DNA from: Tenebrio molitor
Taxonomy: Eukaryota; Arthropoda; Insecta; Coleoptera; Tenebrionidae
Assembly: GCF_963966145.1 (NCBI RefSeq)
Contig: NC_091048.1
Span: 21,886,001-21,950,000 of the forward strand
Direction: 5' to 3'
Length of the DNA stretch: 64,000 nucleotides
Part shown: piece after piece, positions 49,395 through 58,480 of the stretch
Layout of the letters: each line of letters starts with the position of its first letter
Numbering within the stretch: the first letter of the stretch is position 1
The notes under the pieces: model-generated
The model's input: the letters and a program-made list of their open reading frames with translations, nothing else
Database searches by the model: none
What the model was told of the DNA's origin: nothing
Made by a program: the position numbers and the translations under genes

Positions 49395-49637
49395 CCTAAT
49401 GGAAATATTGGCTAAAATCATAAATCACACCAACGAAGAAACAAATCTTGAAGCACTCCACCTCGGTAAATTATGGCAGGGTGTTAAATAACCTCAGACA
49501 AATGTTTTTAATATCGTTGAACCCTATCCAACTATTTGACAAAGAAAGCAGGTAAAATATTTCGGAGAAACTGTAAACGGTCTGCAAACTGTTTCTTGTT
49601 GGTGTGATTTATGATTTTAGCCAATATTTCTATTAGG
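49395..49637. mobile_element. Foldback repeat with 48 bp arms
   Basis: CCTAATGGAAATATTGGCTA... (49395-49443) is the reverse complement, with one substitution and one gap, of 49590-49637. An outer AATTATCC/GGAATAAAT similarity is weaker. A 60-codon + strand frame (49309-49491) runs through the left arm and is not considered a gene. Confidence 0.6.
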
Positions 49638-49729
49638 AATAAATATACTATAACTGGCAAACAATTCGATTCGTTCGAAACTTTTTATGAGGGTTAATTT
49701 TGTACCTCCGCAAAGAGACTGATAAATTC

Positions 49730-49762
49730 GCGCAATCGTTCCCTGCCAGGGGACGATTGCGC
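49730..49762. repeat. Compact hairpin GCGCAATCGTTCCCTG
   Basis: Two 16 bp arms (49730-49745 and 49747-49762) are inverted with one mismatch and a single-base loop. A related GATTGCGCCGG occurs at about 49820. The stretch is GC-rich against an AT-rich background, 220 bp before the FLYWCH gene. Possible remnant of a transposon end. Confidence 0.45.
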
Positions 49763-49977
49763 CGCCGATACTACCTATTATAATCCTGGGTCTCCAAACT
49801 GTCTGATAATCCGGGCATGATTGCGCCGGTGCTAAATTTAATCCCCTTGAAGGGAAGGGCCATTAGGTAGGTACCAGGTACCTGTTTCGGGGTAGTTGGA
49901 AATAGTCAGCCCGCGTTTTACTAAACTCGATAGTTTCGTCCAACAACAACATTCAAGTGACTATAATAAACGCTACA

Positions 49978-50849
49978 ATGGAGAAGATGTTTAGTGAACG
50001 TGGCAAGATTCTCGTAATTTTCGAAAATTTTAAATTCCGAAATTGTGGAAGCACGGGAAAAGGTGTTAAGTGGAGGTGTACTAATAAAAAGTGTCCATCC
50101 AAATTGTATACCAATAAAGAAGTGACTCTGATGTTAGGTACGTAAAATGCATTCACGTTGTTTTGGCTTAATGGGAGGCCATGGAAATTTTGCATTTAAT
50201 TTGGTAGTAAAGCTGTCTGTTGGATTAGGTCATGTTTTTCTAAGTTTGAGGTTATAAATAGCGTCAATGTCTAGTGCATTGTTGTCAGTTTTACTAGTTT
50301 GCAATAGAAGAATACTCAGACATCGCGGGAAATTCAGCAACATGTTATGTTCATTTTGTTAGGTCCGCACTTTAGTGACGGAAATCAAACAGTGTGTCCA
50401 ACCTTAAAAAAATAAATCATGGCCTCCCATTATGCCAAAACAAGATGAACAGGTGTTTATTTTATTATTATTAATTTTGTATAAATTTACTACCGGCCAG
50501 CTTTAATTGCATTTTGCTACATAATGTAAACTAATAACATCTTGTTACAGACCAACAAGTTAATCACAACCACGATGAAACCGGATCTATGGAAATTCAA
50601 GCGTTTCGAAATAATGTGAAGAGAAAAGCCGTCGATGACATTTGTGAAAAACCATCCAAAATTATTAATCAAGGACTAGCTGAGTCGCCTATGATGTTGA
50701 ATTTAATTAACACCAAAGATGTTTCCAACCTTCGCAAGTGTTTGTACCGTAAACGTAGATCTCAGTTACCAAGAGACATTTTTGAAACGCAAAGAACAGT
50801 AGACACACTCAATCCGCAAACATGTAAGCCGGGGCTTAAAACAACTCAG
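49978..50849 (+). CDS. FLYWCH-type zinc-finger protein, two exons (transposon-related or domesticated)
   Basis: Exon 1 (49978-50137) starts at ATG in the context CTACAATGG and encodes ERGKILVIFENFKFRNCGS then VKWRCTNKKCPSKLYTN. Exon 2 (50551-50849) follows donor GTACGT and acceptor TTGTTACAG and continues DQQVNHNHDETGS, then VKRKAVDDICEKPSKII. The Cys pair (CTNKKC) and the HNH pair form the C2H2 set of a FLYWCH zinc finger, split by the intron. In insects this module precedes a MULE-like transposase or stands alone in small genes. Exon 2 either ends at GTAATA (50850) to join an unseen exon, or reads on to a stop at 50954, giving 187 aa. No transposase domain was found in the window. The frame is intact, so it may be live or recent. 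Confidence 0.6.
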
Positions 50850-51022
50850 GTAATATCTTCCTTCTTAATTCTAATGATCAAAGAAAAACTAAAGTTCTTC
50901 CGACTGTTGTGTCTCCCTCCAATGTTCCACGCACAATCAGAGAACTTTATGTAATTGGACAAAACTTTCAGTAGAATGATTTTTAAAGAAGCATGCAATA
51001 ACAGGCAATAAAAAGATTCTAA
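50850..51022. other. Gap between the FLYWCH gene and the duplicated unit
   Basis: Contains the read-through tail of FLYWCH exon 2 (to 50954) and the left boundary of duplicated unit A (ACAGGCAATAAAAAGATTCT at 51001). Nothing else seen. Confidence 0.4.
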
Positions 51023-51231
51023 GGCTAGGGCCACACTACAGACTAAATAATCGGCCGATAATTTAGTCCTATTGGGTAGCTTCCGCGCCCACCAGGTAAA
51101 CTAAACTGTTTTCGATCAATCTGTCGGCCCACTACAATCGCTTTAGTGTGCGCACTCACATAAGTCCTCATACTTATTAAGCAACCAACTAAATTGTCGG
51201 CCGATGAAAAGTCTGTAGTCTGGCCCTAGCC
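51023..51231. mobile_element. PIF/Harbinger-type MITE, TAA target duplication
   Basis: Ends GGCTAGGGCCACACTACAGA and (reverse-complemented right end) GGCTAGGGCCAGACTACAGA. The arms extend about 48 bp through a TCGGCCGATAATTTAGT block. TAA flanks both sides (51020-51022 and 51232-51234), the duplication typical of PIF/Harbinger elements. Length is 209 bp, non-coding. Confidence 0.75.
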
Positions 51232-51239
51232 TAAAGCTA

Positions 51240-51363
51240 GTTTGACACGATGCTAAATTTTGTAGAAAATTTGTTAGAAAATGAGAGAGACCCTCGATCA
51301 GGATCATAGTCTGTCTTTGTCATTTTTACAGAATTTTGTGTGAAATTTAGTATCGTGTCACAC
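51240..51363. mobile_element. MITE with GTTTGACACGATGCTAAATT ends, TA duplication
   Basis: Left end GTTTGACACGATGCTAAATT; reverse-complemented right end GTGTGACACGATACTAAATT. TA flanks both ends (51238-51239 and 51364-51365). Length is 124 bp, eight bases after the Harbinger-type MITE. Both are missing from unit B of the tandem duplication. Confidence 0.7.
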
Positions 51364-51598
51364 TAAGAGGTTTAGTAAACAATAATGTAAAAGTTATGAG
51401 TCCAGGTAGATTTTCTGAAATACATATAAATACTGGAAAACGAAGAAAAATTATACCTGAAAGAGGGCGAGTGGGGGCTATCTTACTGTTTATGAATAAT
51501 GCTGTTCTTAAATTTTCGTTTCTGTGACCAAAGTGATTTGAGTGTTCAAGTGCGTGTAAAGTGATTTTTATCCAGGCAAATAACAAATATTTGTAATA

Positions 51599-52026
51599 AT
51601 GGGGCACGGATCTAAAAAGAATCCTACCACATTTGCCAAACGTAAAAGTAGAAGTAGAACTCAAATCGCAAAAAGGTTATGTAAAAGACGAAAAGAGTTA
51701 GCACAAATAAATCAAGTAAGTACAAAAGTAAAACAATACATTTTTCTTTAAAAGGTTCTTAAGGTAGATCAAAAGTGTGAGACATTACCAGAATTTCTAG
51801 ATATGTCCCCGAATGCGAATGCCAAGATTACATTTTTGATGATTTTTCTAACGTCAACATTTCCGATGTAGAATAAATAACTCGAGGGCAAAATTCAAAT
51901 CCTGAATGGTGTAAATGGTGTAAAATGCGTGTATGTACGGTAAAAGAAATGTTTTATTCGGAAAAATCATCCACTCGAAATGAGAATTTTGTTGCCTCGC
52001 AATTTAACGAAAAAAACTGCGTCTGA
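51599..52026 (+). pseudogene. YqaJ-type nuclease-like gene, copy A, broken
   Basis: Exon 1 (51599-51715) encodes a 39-residue basic N-terminus, MGHGSKKNP then KRLCKRRKELAQINQ, ending at donor GTAAGT. Exon 2 begins after AAAAG at 51776. Compared with copy B it has lost one base near 51835, which shifts the frame. It has also lost the segment holding the RLTAN motif and ends at TGA 52024-52026. The pattern NSNPEW, then a lysine-rich KMR, is what remains of a YqaJ-like nuclease start as found in transposon-derived insect proteins. It is not functional as a nuclease. Confidence 0.55.
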
Positions 52027-52073
52027 AAAAATTACGAGTCCGTAGGACGAGTAATTTTTCCCGTCAGTTTTTT
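52011..52073. repeat. Palindrome with CGAGTCCGTAGGACGAG apex
   Basis: AAAAAACTG..GAAAAAATTACGAG at the left pairs with CGAGTAATTTTTCCCGTCAG at the right, around an apex CGAGTCCGTAGGACGAG. It overlaps the end of YqaJ-like copy A. The CGAG-flanked apex is shared in style with the hairpin at 1385-1512. Confidence 0.5.
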
Positions 52074-52291
52074 GAGTTTTTGAATTTCGGAGAGATAATA
52101 ATACTTAGCAAGGATGTAGGTACACCAAGCATTGCCGCAGCAGTTAATTCTTCTCGAAAGGTTTAATATCCTCAATCCTCCTGCATTCTTACTAAAGGGG
52201 CCAGTGTCAAATTGCAGCCGCGATCAAGTCCTAATCTTTTGGGGGAAGCAGGTACTGATTTCCAAATAAGTAAATTGCAGCGCTTGTCATT

Positions 52292-52477
52292 TTACCTCCC
52301 AGAGAGTGGACAGGTAGACCAGTAGACGATAATAAGTATAATAACTTGTTTCTCACCAGCAGTATACAGTTTTACCGTCCTACGAGTACAACACCACTTT
52401 ATTGCGCTACTTTTTTGTTTGTACTTTTCGAACAAAAGCAAAATTTTGACACGTTCATTTCTAATTTCGCTAGACAT
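52292..52477 (-). pseudogene. Antisense FLYWCH zinc-finger relic
   Basis: On the minus strand, from ATG at 52477 to a stop at 52292, the frame reads ERVKILLLFEKYKQKSS, then IKWCCTRRTVKLYTAGEK. It aligns by eye with ERGKILVIFENFKF and VKWRCTNKKCPSKLYT of the FLYWCH gene at 49978. The second zinc cysteine (CxxxxC) is missing, about two residues are deleted there, and no HxH follows. It lies between the two tandem units. A decayed second copy of the FLYWCH module is the best reading. Confidence 0.5.
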
Positions 52478-52887
52478 ATTAATGTCACAATTTAGCAACC
52501 ACTGAATAATTTAAACTGAAATAAGGACTCTTTTGCCTCCATTCCACCTTCCTTCTACCATCGCTGCACTTTGACATTGTCGAGCAAAGGGGGTTTACCC
52601 AGTAAATAACAGGCAATAATAAGATTCTAAGTGAGAGGGTTCGTAAACAATAAAGTAAAAGTTATGAGTCCAGGTAAATATACTGGAATTCAAGTCTGAA
52701 AAGCGAAGATACCTGGAAGAGGGCGAGTGGGGGCTATCTTACTGTTTAGGAATAATGCTGTTCTTAAATTTTGTACCATTGCATTTTCGTTTCTGTGACC
52801 AAAGTGATTTGAGTGTTCAAGTGCGTGTAAAGTGATTTTTATCCGTGCGTTCAAAGCGAAGAAATATAAGCTACAATATTTCTAATA

Positions 52888-53315
52888 ATGGGGCACGCGT
52901 CTAAAAAGCATCTTACCTTATCTGCCAAACGTAAAAGTAGAACTCAAATCGCTAAAAGGTTATGTAAAAGACGAAAAGAATTGGCACAAATAAATCAAGT
53001 AAGTACAAAAGTAAAACAATACATTTTTCTTTAAAAGGTTCTTAGGAAGGTAGATTAAAAGTGTGAGACATTATCAGAATTTCCAGATATGTCCGCGGAT
53101 GAATATGAAAGTGCCAAGATTACATTTTTGAATGATTTGTCTAGCGTCAACATTTCCGATATAGAACAAAAAACTCGGGGGCAAAATTCAAATCCTGAAT
53201 GGTATAGAGAGAACGATCATTTCGACTTACGGCTAATAAATTTGTAAAAATGCGTTTAATACCTATTGCCACTGCATATACGATAAAAGAAATTTTTTAT
53301 TCAGAAATTCTGTAG
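52888..53315 (+). pseudogene. YqaJ-type nuclease-like gene, copy B, frameshifted
   Basis: Exon 1 (52888-52998, 37 codons) is a near copy of that at 51599. Exon 2 starts at 53062 after AAAAG, in phase. It encodes TLSEFPDMSADEYESAKI, then TRGQNSNPEWYRE, and stops at TAA 53245-53247. In the next frame, from 53214, the expected continuation FRLTANKFVKM is readable up to TAG 53313-53315, so a frameshift near 53210 breaks the gene. The order Trp-x-x-x-Arg then RLTA[SN]xF is the usual start of YqaJ-like nuclease domains in insect transposon-derived proteins. The catalytic remainder is absent. Confidence 0.6.
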
Positions 53316-53780
53316 CAAAACCACTATTATATGGAATGCAAAATGAAGAAGAAGCGAAATAAAAATTCGAGCACATTACCGGGTTGAATGTTAAAATATG
53401 TAGCTTTTAAAAACTACATACGATTCAAATAGAAGCATAATAATTTTTAGATCTTCACAAATACCTATGTCAGTTGGATGTTGTACCTGTTATAATTTAT
53501 TATTCTATGAATTATTGCAAGTTTCTTTCATATTAAATAAACAGTCAATTGTGTCAATTTTAAGCGTATTTTTTTGTTCTAATTTTTGAGGTCACTTTCT
53601 ATTTAGAGGCTTAAATCTGTAATTAAGAAGAAAAAAAAACATCATTAATTTTTGGATATTTATGAGAAAAGAGACGTTTTATGTCTTGAACTCATTTTGA
53701 AAATGCAAAATTTCCGAGAGGTAAATGCTTAGCAAGCATTAGCGCAGCAGTTAACACTTCTCGGAAGGTATAAATCCTCG
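53316..53780. other. Unit B, 3' part: non-coding
   Basis: AT-rich DNA with an AATAAA (53537-53542) that could have served the relic gene, then the block shared with unit A near 53710-53770. No supported gene. Confidence 0.35.
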
Positions 53781-53794
53781 GGTGTTGATCAGTA

Positions 53795-54015
53795 GCCGCC
53801 GCGGTCAGTTTGTCCTTTGTGTCTTTTCACCTTGCTATTCTTAGTAAAATCTGTAGGTAAAGCCAGGTTGTTTTGTGAAGTTCGGGAAATTCCGAAATTT
53901 GAGAAAATCTTCAGGAGGTGGATAAATACAATAAAGTTAACTACCTGTTTCGTGCACAAATTCAAATCTGTTATACCTAGGTGTGATTCTGATTAGGTAA
54001 ACTGACCGCCGCACA
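53795..54015. repeat. Inverted-repeat insertion in unit B
   Basis: GCGGTCAGTTT at 53801-53811 is inverted at about 54000-54010 (AAACTGACCGC), and another CTGACCGCG lies at about 54057. The segment interrupts the alignment of unit B with unit A, so it is a probable insertion. Ends and target duplication are not clear. Confidence 0.4.
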
Positions 54016-54221
54016 CTGTGAATAAAAAACCCAATTATGACCTGGCGCGCAACTGTTCTGACCGCGAAGCGCAAGTCACCCATGCCCATATCCTCAACCT
54101 TCCAGCTTCTTCTGCATTCTTACTAAGGTTAAAATTTTACTAGGCCATAACATTGTCCGTTTGTCTCGGTAGTTTTTTATTATTTGGGATGTTCACTCGC
54201 TTAGTTCATTGCCTTGTTTTA

Positions 54222-54412
54222 ATGTCATCGGAACAATTCTTGTCAATTTTCGAAAAAAAAGTGAAAATTATTCACGAGTTCGCAACGGGAAGCATGAAAC
54301 ATGCAGTGTGTGAGAAATATGGTGTAGCAAGACTTTCTCGTATGCTGGACAAGAAGGAAATCATTTAACGTGATTTTAAAGATTCCGTGCAAAACTATAA
54401 GACATACTTAAT
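54222..54412 (+). pseudogene. pogo/Tigger-type helix-turn-helix relic
   Basis: From ATG 54222 the frame reads MSSEQFLSIFEKKVKIIHEF, then GSMKHAVCEKYGVARLSRML. This matches the N-terminal DNA-binding helix-turn-helix (CENP-B N / Psq type) of pogo-family transposases. It stops at TAA 54366-54368; the same frame continues briefly as RDFKDSVQNYKTYL up to a second stop near 54410. No DDE catalytic domain follows. It is a truncated remnant just after the tandem YqaJ-like units. Confidence 0.55.
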
Positions 54413-54557
54413 AAAAAAAAAACAAAAAAACAAAAGTAAGATGTTCAAAAGTGTATTGTAGTTTGACGCGGTCCAAACATTAATTCTAAGAGTAACGTTG
54501 CGCTAACGACAATAACCTTATGTAAAATGTTTAAACAACTAGGTACTGGACTAAAAC

Positions 54558-54641
54558 GTACAGTTAATTTCAAAATTATAGAGTACACCTAATTAATTTT
54601 GATTTTTGAGATGTACTCTATAATTTTTAAATTAACTGTAC
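54558..54641. repeat. 84 bp hairpin with 30 bp arms
   Basis: GTACAGTTAATTTCAAAATT... (54558-54587) is the reverse complement, with one mismatch, of 54612-54641. The loop is 24 bp. The size resembles a short precursor hairpin, but near-perfect pairing and isolation in repeat-rich DNA make a MITE remnant more likely than a microRNA gene. Confidence 0.55.
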
Positions 54642-57199
54642 AATGCTTTGTTGAAATAGAATTCGTAAGTAGATCGTTTAACTTATAATACCTACTTGTT
54701 AGTAGAATAACATAACCAACATCAGATATCGATTAATTTCCTGAAATGTTTACAATGAAAAGAAGTTGAAGATACTCGTAATGACTTCCATAAAGGCTTA
54801 AATGTAGATACATACCTTACGTACGCATAAGAATAGCACTGAACGAATGTGCTTGTTATGATCCATCTATTTATTATCCAAACACCTACAAAAGTTACGA
54901 TTTATATTATAATAGTAAGTACTTTAATAATAGAATTCAGTCATTGTTAGCTTCTTAATTTTCACAGATTATATAAATCCAAAAACCCTATTAAATACAC
55001 AATAAGTTCTATCTGAATTGGCAGGAGATAAAAAAAGTCTTTTCAAGTTTCCAGCGTGTATTTTATGGTGCTTGTTACAAATTCCAATTTGATAAACACT
55101 CCTTGCGAGAGTTATGAGGAAAATTTTTGCAGTACGACGAACCGCAACTCAAAATTCTTTCCTTTCTTTCTTCTCTTAGTTGAAAGGTTTAATCAGATTT
55201 CGGTTCTTCGTTATATTTACATATCAGTTTAACATTATAACAAGTGGAGTGAAGAGAATAGGAGGTGCTGACGGATTACATGTAGACGTAATACTGAGTT
55301 TGTTAAATATTTGCATATTGGTTTTACGATATGTTCCTCTCCGACTAGCCACTATACATATAAAGATTAACGACCTTTACTTTTGAAATACAACGGATAG
55401 AATAAAAAACTTGTATAATTTCAAACTGCTAAAGACGTAAGATTTCACCGGTGCCAAAAAGTATTAATTTTCATTTATAAATTTAACAAGAGACCATTAA
55501 ACAAAAAATATGAGATATCGATTATTTCCGTATCAACAATTTCAGCGATTTATTATACAGTAAATTGTAAGTCACTTGCGGCTAAGATGCTAATCTGAAT
55601 ATTTTAAAAGTTTGTTGTATCTCGGCTAGATCTACAAACTTTCAAATTTAAAACTACACGTTAGGTACGCAACGCTATAAAATAATACCAATTTTCTTTG
55701 TAAAAATACATCTGCAGGGACGTTCCTACAAGCCTACAACATTCGCATATCTGTCAATTTTAATCTGGCAAATTACAGTCCATAAATAATTTTGTCACTT
55801 TAACAGCTTCACAATCGATTGATCCTTGATCTTGTTCAAAATTGACTGTTTATGTAGCCTCGTATAAAAAAACACCAATAAAAATAAAAATTCACAATTT
55901 CAAATTCCGTTAACCGAATTCTTGTAAAATGAACCGTTTAAAAATTAGCTAGGAGGCAACTTAATTACGTGTACAGTGTACAGTTGTTTCCAATATTTTG
56001 AACTATAACAGTTAAAACTGTTAATATGTATAACTATTTGGTACTTGACCAGTATACATTTTTGATGATCCAATAAAATTTTCATAAACTTGTAAAACTA
56101 CCTCGTAATAGGCGAATAAAATATTAATCTATAAGTGGTGATACAACAACCAGAAAGTAGTTTTTTGATTCAAAGTATTTATTTAAGTATCGACAAACTC
56201 TTGAATCAATATGTGCAAGGATTATTTTTGACTGTTAGAATAAGTTGTCAGTTAATTCTAATTTAATACATTTAGAACCTCTAGAAATGTGCAACCCAAC
56301 ATACAACCTTGATGCTCAAGAAAGTCACTTTCGCTAAGTTCGAACTGCAACCATTAGAAAATTAATTTTTGAGAATTGCAGATGAGACAAGTTATTAAAC
56401 GCAATTTCGCAATTTTTTTTTTCATAGTACGCGGAAAATAATAAATAAAAGTACTTCCTTCATAATTATTTTTAACTATAACGAAAACTGATTTTGTAAC
56501 AACTTTCTAGGCAAAAGTGCAGTTTCCACTCATCTTTGATGGAAGGCGATGTGTAAACATGCCAAAACTTGTCACTGTTTTTTTCCTGCAATTCTTATAT
56601 TCGGAAGCACACTTTTTGGAAGCTTACGCGTGAATTGTTATTTTGACTTTTGAGAACCACGGACTTAGCGGTAGGAGGTGAAACATCTTTCTCAGCCCGA
56701 CCCATTTAATTTTTGGCCCTACGTTCAAACTCCTTTATACAATTCGCTTCGACCTGCATTAGCTGATTTATTATGAGAATAAAATTAGTTACGGTTCTTG
56801 CGGATATCCATCGTGAAAGTATTTTTAAGTCGCTGTTCAACCGCACCACCAGATGTCGCAACAACTCGCAACTTATTAGTTTAGTGCTATTGAGAACGTG
56901 TGCTCCTCGCTACTAAAATTGTAAACAAAATGACCTAAAAGCACTATCAAAACCCATAACTAAAGAATATAATATGATAATAAAAAATCTAACACACTCG
57001 TCTCATTTTTCCTATTAAAAATTATGTCGCAGCTCTAACATTATTTTTCTTGGCCTTGCTTCGATAATTTGCCTTTTCTCGACTTGGGTTATTTATAAAT
57101 TTCGGTGTGGAAAAAAAACTAATTAAGTGTACGTCAAATTACATAACTATACACCTAACAGGAAACAGTGAACATCTGTTATTCAATTCATAAGTAAGA
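54642..57199. other. Intergenic, 54.6-57.2 kb: nothing recognised
   Basis: Very AT-rich DNA. No coding frame with domain signature, no RNA gene and no strong inverted repeat was noticed. Confidence 0.4.
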
Positions 57200-57265
57200 A
57201 TGGAAGGGAAAATTGTTCCTGAAAGACACAAACGCAAACAAAAGAACCCCGATTTGAAACTCAAG
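57200..57265 (+). CDS. Candidate small first coding exon (22 codons)
   Basis: ATG at 57200 opens MEGKIVPERHKRKQKNPDLK and ends at a strong donor GTGAGT (57266) in phase 0. The form, a short basic first exon ending at a good donor, is like the first exon of the YqaJ-like copies at 51599 and 52888, but there is no sequence identity beyond charge. No downstream exon was found before the tRNA gene. It may be chance. Confidence 0.25.
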
Positions 57266-57426
57266 GTGAGTGTGTTTATAAAATATAAAAATTTTAACAC
57301 ACCTTTCAACTGTAACTCACTTAATTTTACGATTCTACTAAATAATAATGAAAATAATTAATTTTTGCAATTTTATTAATGGATGAATCTTGTTTAACAC
57401 TACGAACAAAACACCATTGAACAACT

Positions 57427-57499
57427 GCCTCGGTAGCGCAGTAGGCAGCGCGTAAGTCTCATAATCTTAAGGTCGTGAGTTCGATCCTCACCCGGGGCA
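57427..57499 (+). tRNA. tRNA-Met (CAT), elongator type
   Basis: 73 nt cloverleaf: acceptor GCCTCGG/CCGGGGC (57427-57433 with 57492-57498), D stem GCGC/GCGC, anticodon stem TAAGT/TCTTA with loop CTCATAA (anticodon CAT at 57460-57462), T arm GTGAG-TTCGATC-CTCAC, discriminator A. The T31-T39 opposition and the GCGCAGTAGGCAGCGCG D arm are as in insect elongator tRNA-Met, not the initiator. There is no intron and no encoded CCA. Internal A and B boxes are present. Confidence 0.93.
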
Positions 57500-57501
57500 A
57501 C

Positions 57502-57514
57502 TTTTTTTTTTTTT
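57502..57514 (+). terminator. RNA polymerase III terminator of the tRNA gene
   Basis: A run of 13 T starts three bases after the discriminator base of the tRNA-Met gene, the usual stop signal for polymerase III. Confidence 0.85.
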
Positions 57515-57698
57515 CACATTTATCAATTAAACTTTCACCCTACATATGTTCGAAAGTATCACATTAAGTGGGAAAGCCCATGAGTAAGAACCGCGCATAT
57601 TATTATCACAACCAATTGTGTACATGTTTTTCGTTGTAATATTTTTTATTGTTAATTTCAAAGAGTGCTTTATGAGTGGACCCCCCAGATTTGCAGTA

Positions 57699-58480
57699 CC
57701 GGGTGTCCCATCACTTGTGTCCCGTAGGAAAATGACTTTAAAACTAAATTATATTTATATGAAGGTATTATGGATGCATAAATACTGTTCACCGCCACAA
57801 AAATTGGGTATTACTTTTTTGTTAAAATTAATTACCTAGGTACAGCAGGCAAAAAACTATCACTTTAAAAATTAAATTTTGTTCAATGCAGTTCAAATTT
57901 AGTATACGTTTTGAAAAAATGGTAGAGCAATAAAATCCGTGATTAGAATTTAATTAAAATGTTTTGATGTAAAGATATTTGGTTAAATTAATTTGGGCCG
58001 TTCTACTTTATGAAAATTTATTGCAGACGAAGATTTATGAGGGGTGCAGTGTGTTTGACGCCGTAACACAGGCAGGTACCGCTGGAACCCTCTTGAATGG
58101 TCTTCGTACCATAAATTGCGGACAAGAATAATACCCACAAACTTAACTTTGTCTTCCATAAATTTTTATAAAGTAGAAGGACCCAAATTAAATTAACCAA
58201 ATATCTTTACATCAAAACATTTTAATTAAATTCTAATTACGGATTTTATTTCTCTATAACTATTTCATAACGTATACTAAATTTGAACTGCATCGAACAA
58301 AATTTAATTTTTAAAGTGATAGTTTTTTGCTTGCTGTACCTAGGTAATTAATTTTAACAAAAAAGTAATACCCAATTTTTGTGGCGGTGAACAGTATTTA
58401 TGCATCTATAATACCTTCATATAAATATAATTTAGTTTTAAAGTCATTTTCCTACGGGACACAAGTGATGGGACACCCGG
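57699..58480. mobile_element. Foldback transposable element, 782 bp, ~330 bp arms
   Basis: The left end CCGGGTGTCCCATCACTTGT is inverted at the right end (ACAAGTGATGGGACACCCGG). The two arms (57699-about 58032 and about 58148-58480) stay alignable over their whole length with roughly 10% differences and small gaps, around a spacer of about 115 bp that is more GC-rich. TA flanks both ends (57697-57698, 58481-58482). No open frame inside is credible as a transposase. Very long arms and TA duplication fit a non-autonomous foldback element of Tc1/mariner-like type; the class is inference. Confidence 0.8.

Larger units (their letters stand above)
51001..52200 (+). repeat. Tandem duplication, unit A
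   Basis: Segments of unit A recur in the same order in unit B (52608-54126): ACAGGCAATAA-AAGATTCTAA, the AAACAATAA-GTAAAAGTTATG block, TTTGAGTGTTCAAGTGCGTG, the small exon at 51599, the decayed nuclease exon, and the AGCGCAGCAGTTAA..TTCTCGGAAGGT block. Unit A has two extra MITEs (51023-51231, 51240-51363) that unit B lacks at the corresponding point. Confidence 0.75.
52608..54126 (+). repeat. Tandem duplication, unit B
   Basis: Second copy of the unit at 51001-52200. It lacks the two MITEs of unit A but carries its own roughly 310 bp insertion (about 53780-54090) between AAATCCTC and CCTCAACCTTCC. The final shared block is TTCTGCATTCTTACTAAGG (54107-54126), which matches CCTGCATTCTTACTAAAGG in unit A. 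Confidence 0.7.

Noticed and set aside
51347..51664. 105-codon minus-strand frame
   Set aside because: Antisense to the first exon of YqaJ-like copy A and its leader; unit B shows no conserved counterpart.
58018..58200. 60-codon minus-strand frame inside the foldback element as a transposase
   Set aside because: Too short, no catalytic motif, lies in spacer plus arm.
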